Origin: Catelliglobosispora koreensis DSM 44566
GTDB taxonomy: Bacteria; Actinomycetota; Actinomycetes; Mycobacteriales; Micromonosporaceae
Direction: 5' to 3'
Length of the DNA: 64,000 nucleotides
Assembly: GCF_000379685.1 (NCBI RefSeq)
Contig: NZ_KB903254.1
Span: 140,567 to 204,566 of the forward strand
The notes beneath the pieces were generated by a model. That model did not search any database, had not been told where the DNA came from, and worked only from the letters and a program-made list of their open reading frames with translations. Within the stretch, counting starts at the first letter, position 1. Each line of letters starts with the position of its first letter. Shown one piece after another: positions 25,176-34,013 of the stretch. The position numbers and the translations under genes were made by a program.

Positions 25176-26053
25176 TCGAGATTCCGGAGCGCTTCACGGC
25201 GTACCGGCTGAGGTTTGAAAAAGAAGCTGGCGCCCGATGGCTGGCTGAGCTTCCGGCGATGATCGCGTCCTATGTGGACAGATGGGATCTGACCCTGGAG
25301 GACGCGCCACCGATGCACGGCATGGCGGCCCTGGTCCTTGCCGTGCGCCAGGCCGACGGCACACCAGCCAACCTCAAGCTCCAGCAAGCCGACAGCGAAA
25401 GCGACGGCGAAGGTCCGGGCCTGAAAGCCTGGGCCGGTGATGGCGCTGTTCGCCTGCTGCGCGAAGACGGGGTCATCCTGCTGCTGGAGCGGCTGCAAAG
25501 CAGGGATCTGCACAGCGTCAGCGACCCGCTGAAGGCGACACAGATCATCGCCGAACTGCTCGCCCGGCTGAACGCGCACCAAGCGCCCGAAGGCATCCGG
25601 ACCCTCGATGGCGTCGTGACCGCGATGCTGGATCAGGTGCCGCAAGCGGCCGCCACGCTAGGCGGCGATGAAGGCAAGCTGGTGAAGCGTTGGGCCGCGA
25701 TCGTTCGCGAAGTGGCCGGTGACGCGGGCGACCGGCTGCTGCACTGGGATCTGCATTTCGAAAACGTGCTGGCCGCCGATCGGGAGCCGTGGCTCGCCAT
25801 TGACCCGAAGCCGATTTCCGGCAACCCCGGCTTCGAGCTGCTGCCCGCGCTCGACAATCGATTTGATGAGGCAGGGGTGCTCACGCGGTTTGATCTCATG
25901 ACCGAAGTCATGGGGCTGGACCGGCAGGAGGCCTCGGCCTGGACCATCGCGCGCGTGCTGCAGAACTCGCTGTGGTCCGTTGAGGACGGCGAGGCGGGAC
26001 TCGACCCCATCCAGATCGCCATCGCCGCCGCGCTGACCGGGCGGCAGGGCTAG
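25172..26053 (+). CDS. Aminoglycoside/hydroxyurea phosphotransferase-family kinase
   Basis: 293 residues. The catalytic loop is LLHWDLHFENVL (about 188-199) and the metal-binding DPKP motif follows (AIDPKPISGNPGFEL). Both are characteristic of the APH(6)/streptomycin-6-kinase family. In actinobacteria such genes are often chromosomal with unknown native substrates, so resistance should not be assumed. It is translationally coupled to pyrE by an ATGA overlap and followed after 9 nt by the next gene. Confidence 0.88.
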   Translation: MIEIPERFTAYRLRFEKEAGARWLAELPAMIASYVDRWDLTLEDAPPMHGMAALVLAVRQADGTPANLKLQQADSESDGEGPGLKAWAGDGAVRLLREDGVILLLERLQSRDLHSVSDPLKATQIIAELLARLNAHQAPEGIRTLDGVVTAMLDQVPQAAATLGGDEGKLVKRWAAIVREVAGDAGDRLLHWDLHFENVLAADREPWLAIDPKPISGNPGFELLPALDNRFDEAGVLTRFDLMTEVMGLDRQEASAWTIARVLQNSLWSVEDGEAGLDPIQIAIAAALTGRQG

Positions 26054-26062
26054 CCTGATCTT

Positions 26063-26683
26063 GTGAGCTGGCTCGATCTCATCGGCTGGGGCGGATCCGC
26101 CCTTCTCGTCTGGTCCTTATTGCAGACGAGAATCTTGCGGCTGCGCCTGCTCAACCTGCTGGGCTGCCTGGTGCTGACCGGGTTCAACTGGGCCCTGCAG
26201 GTGTGGCCCATGGTCGGCCTGAACATCGTGCTGGCGATCATCAATATCGTGTACCTGCGCAAGCTGATCTCCACCCGGCATGACGAGAAGGTGTACTCCG
26301 TCGTGTCCGTGGCGCCGGATGACCCGATGCTGAACTACCTCTTGGGTTTCCACGCGAGCGATATCGCGAACTTCAACCCGTCATTCAAGAAAAGCGAAGG
26401 CGGGCTGGCGTTCATCATCATGCGCGGCGACGATCTGGCCGGCATGATGCTCGCGCACGACGCCGGAAACGGTGTGGCGCAGATCGATCTGGACTATGTG
26501 ACGCAACGCTTCCGCGACTTCTCCCCGGGCTACTTCGTGTTCAAGCAGAGCGGGCTGTTCTCACGGCACGGGTTCGTTAAGGTCCTCACGCCGCCAGGCA
26601 TGGTCGAGCCGTATTACGGGCGGCTGGGCTTCCGGGCCGAGCGCGACCGATATGGCCTGGACCTCATCGCGCCAGAACGTTGA
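26063..26683 (+). CDS. YgjV-like membrane protein with acetyltransferase-like C-terminus
   Basis: 206 residues from GTG 26063. Three TM helices in the first 85 residues (IGWGGSALLVWSLLQT, LLNLLGCLVLTGFNW, VGLNIVLAIINIVYLRKL) resemble the YgjV/PnuC-like fold. The remaining 120 residues resemble a GNAT-type fold (LNYLLGFHASDIANFNP, YYGRLGFRAERDRYGLDL). The combination is known in actinobacteria but has no assigned role. It is the third gene of a pyrE operon and its 3' end overlaps the convergent flavoprotein by 20 nt. Confidence 0.75.
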   Translation: MSWLDLIGWGGSALLVWSLLQTRILRLRLLNLLGCLVLTGFNWALQVWPMVGLNIVLAIINIVYLRKLISTRHDEKVYSVVSVAPDDPMLNYLLGFHASDIANFNPSFKKSEGGLAFIIMRGDDLAGMMLAHDAGNGVAQIDLDYVTQRFRDFSPGYFVFKQSGLFSRHGFVKVLTPPGMVEPYYGRLGFRAERDRYGLDLIAPER

Positions 26684-27674
26684 CGATTCTGGCGAACAGC
26701 CCAGGAAACGTTGCCGCCAACGGGACGATCGCCTTTCTCATGGGCGCTGGGCCGGTCGAGAGCACCAGACCCCTTGTCAGCACGCGGTAGTCGCGGGTGA
26801 GCCGGGTCCACTCCCGCTCGTAGTCAGCTGGCCGCTCGCGCGCGATGGCGCTGACCGCGGCCTGGGCCTGCTTGACCGCGAGACTGATTCCCTCACCGGT
26901 GAGCGCGTCTTCATACCCGCCCGCGTCGCCGATCAGCAAGACCCTGCCGTGAACGCGCCGCGCGACCGTCTGCCGCAACGGTCCCGCCCCGCGCACAGGC
27001 CCGCGTTCAGCCTCGCCAAGGCGATCCAGCAAACCCGGGAACCAAGCCAGATCCGGCTGGTGCGCGGTGAGGATGGCGACCCCGATCTGGTCCGGCGCAA
27101 CGGGAGTCACATAAGCCTCACCCCACCGCGACCACCACACTTCAACAAACTCCGACCACGGGGGCGTACGGAAGTGCCACCGCACCCCAAACCGCCTCGG
27201 CCGCCCCGGCCGGACCGTGATGCCCAGCGCCCGCCGCACGGGCGAGTGCAGCCCGTCGGCGGCGAGCAGATAGCGGGCACGCATCCCGTGCGCGCTAACG
27301 CCATCAGCGTCCTGGTGCACTTCAGTGATCCGGGTGGTGGTCCACTGCGTACCGTGCTGTTGGGATAGTTCGCTCATCGCGGCATGCAACTCGGTGCGGC
27401 GGACCCCCAGGCCCGGCCCGTTGCCGAAGACCGCTTCCGCGTGACGCTTCCCGTCGGTGTAGCGGATGCCCCGCAACGCCACACCTTTGAGCGCCGCGCC
27501 CAGCTCCCTTAGCACGGCAAGCCCACCGGGCATGATGCCCTCGCCGCACGCCTTGTCGACCGGCACCGGCCGTGGCTCACACACGATCGCGCTCAAGCCC
27601 GCCTTAGCCGCGCACACCGAGGCGGCCAGCCCGGCCGGGCCGCCGCCCGCGATGAGCACGTCGGCGTCATACAT
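26664..27674 (-). CDS. FAD-dependent monooxygenase (SrsC-like)
   Basis: 336 residues. An N-terminal Rossmann dinucleotide site (ADVLIAGGGPAGLAASVCAAKAG, residues 4-26) and the second FAD motif GRVLLIGDAGGYEDALTGEGI (about 255-275) are intact, as in PHBH-type flavin hydroxylases and geranylgeranyl reductases. In srs-type phenolic-lipid clusters this protein hydroxylates or oxidises the alkylresorcinol ring. It follows the methyltransferase with an 8-nt overlap. Substrate assignment is by gene context. Confidence 0.85.
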   Translation of the reverse strand: MYDADVLIAGGGPAGLAASVCAAKAGLSAIVCEPRPVPVDKACGEGIMPGGLAVLRELGAALKGVALRGIRYTDGKRHAEAVFGNGPGLGVRRTELHAAMSELSQQHGTQWTTTRITEVHQDADGVSAHGMRARYLLAADGLHSPVRRALGITVRPGRPRRFGVRWHFRTPPWSEFVEVWWSRWGEAYVTPVAPDQIGVAILTAHQPDLAWFPGLLDRLGEAERGPVRGAGPLRQTVARRVHGRVLLIGDAGGYEDALTGEGISLAVKQAQAAVSAIARERPADYEREWTRLTRDYRVLTRGLVLSTGPAPMRKAIVPLAATFPGLFARIVNVLAR

Positions 27675-28167
27675 AAGCCAGGGCCGCGTTCTCCACTTTG
27701 ATCCGTTTGGCCAGAACGAACGCGTTGAGGACCGTGAACGCGATCGCGGTGATCCAGGCGCTGTGCACCAACGGAAGCGCGATGCCCTCGGCCACGACCG
27801 CGACGTAGTTGGGGTGACGCAGCCAGCGATACGGTCCCTTGGTTACCAAAGGCAGCCCGGGCACGACAATGACGAGCGTGTTCCAGCGTGGCCCCAAAGT
27901 CTTGATGCACCACCACCGCAGGGCCTGGCTCAGCACGACGATCGCCAGCATCGGCCAGCCCAGCCACGGCAGGAACGAGCGGTCGGTTAGCGCGACTTCG
28001 GCGACGCAGCCGGCGAGCAGTCCAACGTGGATCGCCACCATGACCGGATAGTGCGACCTGCCATGCTCCACGCCCCCACGCTCAAACGCCCACCGCGCGT
28101 GCCGTTTCGACACGACGAGCTCGGCCAAGCGCTCCACGCCGACTGCCAGAATCAGCAAGTAGTACAT
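27667..28167 (-). CDS. ICMT-family membrane methyltransferase (SrsB-like)
   Basis: 166 residues with four or five TM helices. The isoprenylcysteine carboxyl methyltransferase motif is present: GPYRWLRHPNYVAVVAEG (about 112-129), preceded by RWWCIKTLGPRWNTLVIV. In Streptomyces SrsB O-methylates alkylresorcinol. It lies between the type III PKS and the flavoprotein, on the same strand with 7-8 nt spacing or overlap, supporting a pathway operon. Confidence 0.88.
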   Translation of the reverse strand: MYYLLILAVGVERLAELVVSKRHARWAFERGGVEHGRSHYPVMVAIHVGLLAGCVAEVALTDRSFLPWLGWPMLAIVVLSQALRWWCIKTLGPRWNTLVIVVPGLPLVTKGPYRWLRHPNYVAVVAEGIALPLVHSAWITAIAFTVLNAFVLAKRIKVENAALAYV

Positions 28168-28174
28168 GGTCTCC

Positions 28175-29227
28175 TCACCATTGCATGAGCACGAGTTCGC
28201 TGCAGAAGCCGGGTCCCATCGCCATCATGAGACCGGGCGTTCCAGGGTTTGGCGGTCGCGTCATCGTCTCGTGCAGCACATGCAGCACACTGACCGACGA
28301 CATGTTTCCCTTCTCGCGCAACGACTTTCGTGTGACTGCCAGACTGTCCGGGCCGAGTGCCAGGGTCCGCTCGATCGCGTCAATCACCTTGGGACCACCC
28401 GGATGCGAGACCCAGCTGGCGATGTCTCCAGGATGAAGTCCGTGCGGGGCAAGGAAATCCGTCACATCGCCGCCCAGGTATTTCTCCGCGATGGCCGCGA
28501 CTTCCGCCGATAGCACGATGCGGAATCCCTCAGCGCCGATTTTCCACCCCATGACCTCGGGCGTACCAGGGTAGAGCCGGCTGCGGCTGCTAAGCACCCG
28601 CGGCCCCGCTCCGGCACGCCCGGCACCGGCCACCACGACGGCAGCCGCACCGTCGCCGAAAAGGCTTGCGGCCACTAGGTTCGCGGCGGAACTGTCCGTG
28701 CGCTGGACGGTCAGCGAGCACAGCTCCACGGCGAGCAAAACCGCCACGTGATCGGGATAAGCCAGCAGATAGTCGTGCACACGCGCGACACCGGCGGCTC
28801 CCGCGACACAGCCCAGCCCGAATAACGGCAGGCGTTTGACGTCTTGGCGCAGCCCGAGCCGTTCAGCGAGGCGGGCTTCCAGCGACGGGACGGCCAGACC
28901 CGTGACGGTGGTCGACACGATGAGGTCAACGTCTTGCGGGCCGAAGCCCGCGTTGTCCAAGGCGGCTTTGATGGCCCGCTCCCCGAGCTCCAGCGCCACG
29001 TCGATGTAGGCGTTGTTAGCGTCGGTGAATCCGGTCAGATCACGATACTGATCTATCGGCAGGGCCAGGTGGCGGTGCTCGACGCCCGCCGACTGGGCAA
29101 ACCGGGTAAACACCCGTCCGGACACAGTGGACAGTTCCGCGAGAATCTCTTCCTGCGTGTACTTCTGCGCCGGGAAGGCCGGCTCAACCGCTGCGATCCG
29201 GGGTGCCTGGCGTCCGGATGTCGTCAC
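28175..29227 (-). CDS. Type III polyketide synthase (alkylresorcinol-type)
   Basis: 350 residues. Catalytic Cys140 (LPLFGLGCVAGAAG), His275 (WVSHPGGPK) and Asn308 (REKGNMSSVS) are in place. The enzyme condenses fatty acyl starters with malonyl units to make alkylresorcinols or related pyrones. The start is a short distance from der, on the same strand. With the two following genes it makes a srsABC-like set. The starter-unit length cannot be read from this sequence. Confidence 0.9.
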   Translation of the reverse strand: MTTSGRQAPRIAAVEPAFPAQKYTQEEILAELSTVSGRVFTRFAQSAGVEHRHLALPIDQYRDLTGFTDANNAYIDVALELGERAIKAALDNAGFGPQDVDLIVSTTVTGLAVPSLEARLAERLGLRQDVKRLPLFGLGCVAGAAGVARVHDYLLAYPDHVAVLLAVELCSLTVQRTDSSAANLVAASLFGDGAAAVVVAGAGRAGAGPRVLSSRSRLYPGTPEVMGWKIGAEGFRIVLSAEVAAIAEKYLGGDVTDFLAPHGLHPGDIASWVSHPGGPKVIDAIERTLALGPDSLAVTRKSLREKGNMSSVSVLHVLHETMTRPPNPGTPGLMMAMGPGFCSELVLMQW

Positions 29228-29250
29228 CCCGGTAAGGGTACCCGCTCGGC

Positions 29251-30663
29251 CTAGCCGTGCGGCCTGCCGCGCCCGCCCGGGCCCAGCTGCTTACGCGGTT
29301 TGACGGCGATCTCAATAGGAGTGCCCTCAAACCCGAATTCCTCGCGGAGTTTGCGCTCGATGAACCGGACGTAACCGGCGTCCATCGGTGCGGTCGTGAA
29401 CAACACGAACTTCGGCGGCCGGTTGCCCGGCTGCGTCGCGAACATGATGCGCGGCGCGCGTCCACCCCGGACCGGGTGCGGTGTCTCCTGCGTCAAAGCG
29501 GTCAGCCACTGGTTCAAGCGGGCGGTGGCGATGCGCCGCTCCCAGCTGGCCAGGGCTTTACGCAACGCTGGTGCCAGCTTCTCGACGGCCCGCCCGGTCA
29601 TCGCGGAGATGTTGACCCGCAACGCCCACGGGATGCGCTTGAGTTCCCGCTCGATTTCCTTGTCGAGATAGAACCGGCGATCCTCATCGACCAGGTCCCA
29701 CTTGTTGAACGCCAGCACCACGCCACGGCCAGCTTCGGAAACCATGGTGAGCAAGCGCTGATCCTGCTCGGAGATGACCTCGCTGGCGTCAAGCAGCACC
29801 ACGGTCACTTCGGCGGCCTCGATCGCGGCTGACGTGCGCAGCGACGCGTAATACTCCGTGCCGCTGGCTTGGCCCACCCGCTTGCGCAGACCGGCCGTGT
29901 CCACGAACTGCCAGACCTCATTGCCGACGGTCACGAGCGAGTCCACCGGGTCAACGGTGGTTCCCGCGACGGAGTCCACAACGGACCGTTCTTCGTTTGC
30001 CAAGCGGTTCAGTAGGCTGGACTTGCCGACGTTGGGACGGCCCACGAGGGCGACCCGGCGGGGGCCTCGCGGTCCGCCTTCCTTCGTTAGCGGCGCCTCT
30101 TTGGAGAACGAGTCGAGCACGACATCAAGCAATTCGCCTGAACCCCGGCCGTGCAGGGCTGAGACGGGATAAGGCTGACCGAGCCCGAGCGACCACAGCG
30201 ACATGGCCTCGATCTCGCGGGCCTGGTTGTCGACTTTGTTCGCGACCAGCAGCACCGGTTTCTTGCTGCGGCGCAACATTTTGACGGCTTTCTCGTCGTC
30301 GTCGGTCGCGCCGATCATCGCGTCGACCACGAACAGCACCACGTCAGCGGTCGCGACCGCCGCCTCGGCCTGCCGCGCGATCGCCGCCGCACGGTCCTTC
30401 GCGTCGGGCTCCCAGCCGCCGGTGTCGACGACGGTGAATTCGCGGCCATTCCACGTGGCGTCATAGGCGACGCGGTCACGGGTCACGCCGGGCACGTCTT
30501 CAACGACAGCCTGGCGGCGGCCGATGATGCGGTTGACCAAAGTGGACTTTCCGACGTTGGGACGGCCAACGACGGCGACCACGGGCACCGCGACTACGGC
30601 ATCCTCGTCGCCAACCGGGGTGTCCTCGGGGAGGCTGGCGAGTTCCAGCTCAGTGTCTTTCAT
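29251..30663 (-). CDS. der: Ribosome assembly GTPase Der (EngA)
   Basis: 470 residues with two GTPase domains: [14 protein letters not shown] (about 33-46) and [14 protein letters not shown] (about 209-222), with DTGGWE and DTAGLR switch motifs and NKVD/NKWD specificity motifs. A KH-like C-terminal domain follows, ending in a basic tail [12 protein letters not shown]. Der acts in 50S subunit maturation. The start overlaps the cmk stop by 4 nt, the standard cmk-der pair of actinobacteria. Confidence 0.97.
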   Translation of the reverse strand: MKDTELELASLPEDTPVGDEDAVVAVPVVAVVGRPNVGKSTLVNRIIGRRQAVVEDVPGVTRDRVAYDATWNGREFTVVDTGGWEPDAKDRAAAIARQAEAAVATADVVLFVVDAMIGATDDDEKAVKMLRRSKKPVLLVANKVDNQAREIEAMSLWSLGLGQPYPVSALHGRGSGELLDVVLDSFSKEAPLTKEGGPRGPRRVALVGRPNVGKSSLLNRLANEERSVVDSVAGTTVDPVDSLVTVGNEVWQFVDTAGLRKRVGQASGTEYYASLRTSAAIEAAEVTVVLLDASEVISEQDQRLLTMVSEAGRGVVLAFNKWDLVDEDRRFYLDKEIERELKRIPWALRVNISAMTGRAVEKLAPALRKALASWERRIATARLNQWLTALTQETPHPVRGGRAPRIMFATQPGNRPPKFVLFTTAPMDAGYVRFIERKLREEFGFEGTPIEIAVKPRKQLGPGGRGRPHG

Positions 30664-31319
30664 CGGCTCGTCAGCAGTTCTTTTAGTTTGCCGACTACCT
30701 CGTCAATGTCCATGCCGGTGGAGTCGACCACGAGCGCGTCAGGCGCCTGGCGCAGCGGATCAGTCGCCCGGGTCGAGTCAAGGTGATCGCGGCGGGCCAG
30801 GTCTTCGGCCGTCGAGTGGTGATCGGCTTCCGTCTCCGTGCTGCGGCGGCGGGCCCGTTCCGTGACTGACGCGGTCAGATAGACCTTGAGATCGGCTTCG
30901 GGGGAAACGACCGTTCCGATGTCGCGCCCTTCCACGACGATCCGTTCCGCGTCGGCGATCATCTCGCGCTGCTTGGTCACGAGGATCTGCCGCACCGCCG
31001 GGACCGCTGAGACCGCCGAAACGGCCGCTGTCACTTCCGGCCCACGGATCGCCGTGGCGACATCCGTTCCGTTTACTTCCACCAGCGGGCCTGCCGGGTC
31101 GATGCCGACGGCGATTTCCGCGTCGAGCACGACCTTCGTGATGCCCTCATGGTCGCCGAGGTCAACACCTGCCTGCAGCACCGCCCACGTCGCGGCGCGG
31201 TACATCGCGCCTGTGTCGAGGTACCGGGCATCCAGGGCCTGGGCCAGCCGTCGTGAAACCGTCGACTTACCCGAACCCGACGGCCCATCCACCGCCACTA
31301 CGCAACGCGCCAACGTCAT
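30660..31319 (-). CDS. cmk: Cytidylate kinase
   Basis: 219 residues. The P-loop [15 protein letters not shown] (about 12-26), [14 protein letters not shown] and [11 protein letters not shown] motifs mark CMP/dCMP kinase. It makes CDP for nucleotide and lipid synthesis. It is translationally coupled to der and is the first gene of the run that ends with the polyketide synthase set. A 77-nt divergent region separates it from the plus-strand cassette. Confidence 0.97.
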   Translation of the reverse strand: MTLARCVVAVDGPSGSGKSTVSRRLAQALDARYLDTGAMYRAATWAVLQAGVDLGDHEGITKVVLDAEIAVGIDPAGPLVEVNGTDVATAIRGPEVTAAVSAVSAVPAVRQILVTKQREMIADAERIVVEGRDIGTVVSPEADLKVYLTASVTERARRRSTETEADHHSTAEDLARRDHLDSTRATDPLRQAPDALVVDSTGMDIDEVVGKLKELLTSR

Positions 31320-31396
31320 GCCCCTATTCTGCCCGGTCTGCCCCTGCCAACATCTCGCCGGGTCGAAATACGTGTCGTGGGCGATATGCTTCCCCC

Positions 31397-31729
31397 ATGA
31401 CCACGCGTTTCGCTCCCGCGCCCACCGGCCTCGCCCGGCCGGGCAGGACAGTGGTGGTCATCGATGACCTCGGGGAACTTCACGGTCCCACCGCCGGTCT
31501 CGTCGAACTCCCCCATCGCCTGTTCTGGCAGCGTTCCCGCTCTGTCGACCTCGGAAACCCCGCACTGCTGCGATGGACTTACGAAACCGTCTTGCGCGAA
31601 GCGGCAACGCTCAACGAGCTGCGCACTTGGCTTGACGGCCCGACGCTCATAACGCTGTGGCCGTCGCTGTTCGTCCCGCGCGGGGTGCGTTCGGCCTGGG
31701 AGTTGCGTCACTCCGCGCTGCGCTCCTAG
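31397..31729 (+). CDS. First gene of AbiEii-type cassette, possible antitoxin-like partner
   Basis: 110 residues from ATG 31397 (the longer frame upstream is not coding). The opening FAPAPTGLARPGRTVVVIDDLGELHGPT and the ending FVPRGVRSAWELRH recur, as I recall, in actinobacterial genes that precede AbiEii-family nucleotidyltransferases. The body VELPHRLFWQ resembles an antitoxin-like or regulatory partner, though no DNA-binding motif is evident. It is followed after 11 nt by the nucleotidyltransferase. Confidence 0.75.
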   Translation: MTTRFAPAPTGLARPGRTVVVIDDLGELHGPTAGLVELPHRLFWQRSRSVDLGNPALLRWTYETVLREAATLNELRTWLDGPTLITLWPSLFVPRGVRSAWELRHSALRS

Positions 31730-31740
31730 TCTGATCGACT

Positions 31741-32388
31741 ATGTCGACTGATCCGTTTCAGGCTGAGGTCACGCGGCTGGCGCTGTCCGCGGCCGCCCCA
31801 CACGGCTACGCCCTGGCGGGCGGCCAGGCCCTCATGGCACACGGCATCGTCAGCCGTCACACCGAAGACATCGACCTATTCACCGACGTCGACGATGCCG
31901 CCCTCACGGTCGCGCAACCCTTGCAGACCGCGCTCGAACAGGCCGGCCTGCACACCGAGGTCATCTCCGGGCCGGATGAGCTTTTCGAAGGCATGGCCAA
32001 TGACATGGTCGAGCTTGAGGTCAGCCACGGCACGGAGACCGTTCGCGTCAGCCTCGCCCACTTTCGCCGGATCAAGCCACCGGTCACTTTGGACATTGGC
32101 CCAGTGCTGCATCTCGATGATGTCCTCGGTTCGAAGATCGCGGCCCTGGCGACCCGCGCCGAACCACGGGATTTCATCGACGTGGCGGCGGCGCTCCGGC
32201 AATATCCGGCGGCTGAGTTGATCCGGTTGGGCCAGCAGGCTGACCCGACCCTCGTCAGCGACGACTTCGCCGAAGCGATGCGGCGCCTCGACGGGCTCGA
32301 CGATGTTGTGTTCACAGCGCTTTATGGGCTCACGGAAGCTGAAGTCTCGACGGTCCGGGAAGCGTTCTCGGGCTGGAATCGTGGTTGA
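31741..32388 (+). CDS. AbiEii/AbiGii-family nucleotidyltransferase
   Basis: 215 residues. The nucleotidyltransferase core shows the G-G...D-x-D pattern: ALAGGQALMAHGIVSRHTEDIDLFTD (about 22-47), with a conserved LDDVLGSKIAALATRAEPRDFID further on. This is the family that includes MenT-like and AbiEii toxins. With the upstream small gene it forms a two-gene unit that could be a toxin-antitoxin system, an anti-phage module or a metabolic pair; the sequence does not decide. A P450 gene follows after 22 nt. Confidence 0.88.
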   Translation: MSTDPFQAEVTRLALSAAAPHGYALAGGQALMAHGIVSRHTEDIDLFTDVDDAALTVAQPLQTALEQAGLHTEVISGPDELFEGMANDMVELEVSHGTETVRVSLAHFRRIKPPVTLDIGPVLHLDDVLGSKIAALATRAEPRDFIDVAAALRQYPAAELIRLGQQADPTLVSDDFAEAMRRLDGLDDVVFTALYGLTEAEVSTVREAFSGWNRG

Positions 32389-32410
32389 CGCCCGGCGGTA
32401 GGGTGGGCGA

Positions 32411-33586
32411 ATGGCTGACGGGGTTTGGGAGCTTTTCGGTTCACTGATGTCGCCCGGTGGCGCAAATGACCCCTACCCGTTATATGCCAAGCTTCGTGCG
32501 CACGGGCCGCTCGTCGAGGCACAGCCCGGCATGCTCATCGCGACGTCCTACGCGACCGTCGATGAGGTGCTGCGTGATCCCGCGCTCGGCGTGGAGCCCG
32601 CGCCAGGCGCGCTCGAACGGTCCATTTTGGCCACTAACCCACCCGATCACACCCGGATGCGGCGGCCGATCGCGGCGGCGTTCACGCCCCGGCGCATCGG
32701 TGGGCTCAGGAGCGCTATCCAAGCGCAGGCAACGAGTTTGCTTGACGGTCTGCCTGGCAACTCAGCCGACCTGATGGCGGAATTCGCCTACCAGCTGCCA
32801 GTGGGCGTGATCTGTGAACTGCTTGGCGTGCCACACAAAGACCGCACGTGGTTTCGCCCGATCGCGCAAGATGTGGCCGCGGCGCTGGAGTTCAACATGA
32901 CGCCGGAGACCGTGGAAAACTACGCGAGCGCGTCTGAACTGCTGCTCAGCTATTTCGCGAGTTTGGTCGAGCTCAAGACGAGTACACCCGAGGATGATCT
33001 GATCTCGGATTTGGCCAAGAGCGAGGCGCTGACGCCCGCCGAGCTGCTCCGAAACCTTGCGCTGCTTTTGATCGCTGGGTTCGAGACGACGACAAACCTG
33101 ATCGGCAACGGGGTCATGGCCCTGTTGCGCCATCCGGATCAGCTCGCCCGGCTCAAAGCGCAGCCGGAGCTGACGCCCGCGTTCATCGAAGAGTTCCTGC
33201 GCTATGACCCGCCGGTGCAGGTGACCTCTCGCGTGGCGCTGCAGCCGACTGTCGTGAATGGACAGCAGATCGAGGCGGGGACCTACGTGGTGGCGCTCAT
33301 CGGTTCGGCGAACCGTGATGAGGCAAGGTTTCCGGGCGCTGACCGGTTCGACCCGGACCGGCCGGACAATACGCCGATCTCCTTTGGCGCGGGCGCGCAC
33401 TTCTGCCTCGGCGCGGCACTCGCGCGCATGGAAGGGCAAGTCGCGTTCCCGCTCTTGCTTGAGCGTCTTGACGGCTTGCGGCTGGAATCCGAACCAGTGC
33501 GGCGCGACCGTTTGGTGCTGCGCGGCTACGAGACCTTGCCCGTCACGTGGAACGATTCTTCGTCAGGAACGGCGCCGCGGCGCTAA
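32411..33586 (+). CDS. Cytochrome P450
   Basis: 391 residues. The I-helix oxygen-binding motif AGFETTTN (about 221-228), the ExxR motif in EEFLRYDPPVQ (about 258) and the heme-binding FGAGAHFCLGAALAR (Cys about 348) are complete. It is a soluble class-I bacterial P450 that needs a ferredoxin and reductase from elsewhere. The substrate is unknown. It lies in the same orientation as the nucleotidyltransferase pair. The 3' end overlaps the convergent membrane gene by 44 nt. Confidence 0.93.
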   Translation: MADGVWELFGSLMSPGGANDPYPLYAKLRAHGPLVEAQPGMLIATSYATVDEVLRDPALGVEPAPGALERSILATNPPDHTRMRRPIAAAFTPRRIGGLRSAIQAQATSLLDGLPGNSADLMAEFAYQLPVGVICELLGVPHKDRTWFRPIAQDVAAALEFNMTPETVENYASASELLLSYFASLVELKTSTPEDDLISDLAKSEALTPAELLRNLALLLIAGFETTTNLIGNGVMALLRHPDQLARLKAQPELTPAFIEEFLRYDPPVQVTSRVALQPTVVNGQQIEAGTYVVALIGSANRDEARFPGADRFDPDRPDNTPISFGAGAHFCLGAALARMEGQVAFPLLLERLDGLRLESEPVRRDRLVLRGYETLPVTWNDSSSGTAPRR

Positions 33587-33956
33587 GGATGGCCGCGGCG
33601 ATCGCCACCGGCCCGCCGAGCCCGGAACTAGGCATCACCGTGGGAAAGATGTCAGTGAAGAAGTCGCCCGCATTGTCATAACGCGAAGCGAGGGCCAACG
33701 CGGCGGCCGCCGTGGCGACGCCGGTCACCGCCGCGGCGATGCGCGGCCACTTCCCGTTGCCACCAATTGTCGCCGCCGCGGAAAGCAAGGCGAGCAGCGT
33801 CGCGCCGCAAACGTAGAAACCCCAGCCGGGGAAGCGGAACAGTCCCATGTCGAGGTCGCCATAGTGCGCCCACGGCAACAAGGACATCGCGAGCGCGGCA
33901 CCCACCGTGCCGAGCCCCCAAGCGGTCCAGGCGAAGGCCTTTGCCATAGCAGCCAT
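33543..33956 (-). CDS. Small four-TM membrane protein
   Basis: 137 residues with four predicted TM helices (AFAWTAWGLGTVGAALAMSL, FYVCGATLLALLSAAATI, IAAAVTGVATAAAALALA, AIAAAILSAAAPFL). The loop HYGDLDMGLFRFPG separates helices 1 and 2. ATG 33956 or 33947. No family is recognised. The coding end overlaps the P450 by 44 nt. Confidence 0.7.
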   Translation of the reverse strand: MAAMAKAFAWTAWGLGTVGAALAMSLLPWAHYGDLDMGLFRFPGWGFYVCGATLLALLSAAATIGGNGKWPRIAAAVTGVATAAAALALASRYDNAGDFFTDIFPTVMPSSGLGGPVAIAAAILSAAAPFLTKNRST

Positions 33957-33973
33957 CCTAACCGCCGCCCAAA

Positions 33974-33998
33974 CCGCCTGGCTTCAAGCGCCAGGCGG
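33974..33998 (-). terminator. Hairpin terminator after the protease gene
   Basis: CCGCCTGGC (33974-33982) and GCCAGGCGG (33990-33998) form a 9-bp stem with a 7-nt loop, 15 nt past the protease stop. Confidence 0.6.
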
Positions 33999-34013
33999 CG
34001 AGCGGACACGGAG

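Noticed and set aside
25172..26053. Calling the APH(6)-like kinase an antibiotic-resistance gene
   Set aside because: The family is common in actinobacterial chromosomes with unknown native substrates; no resistance context or mobile element is nearby.
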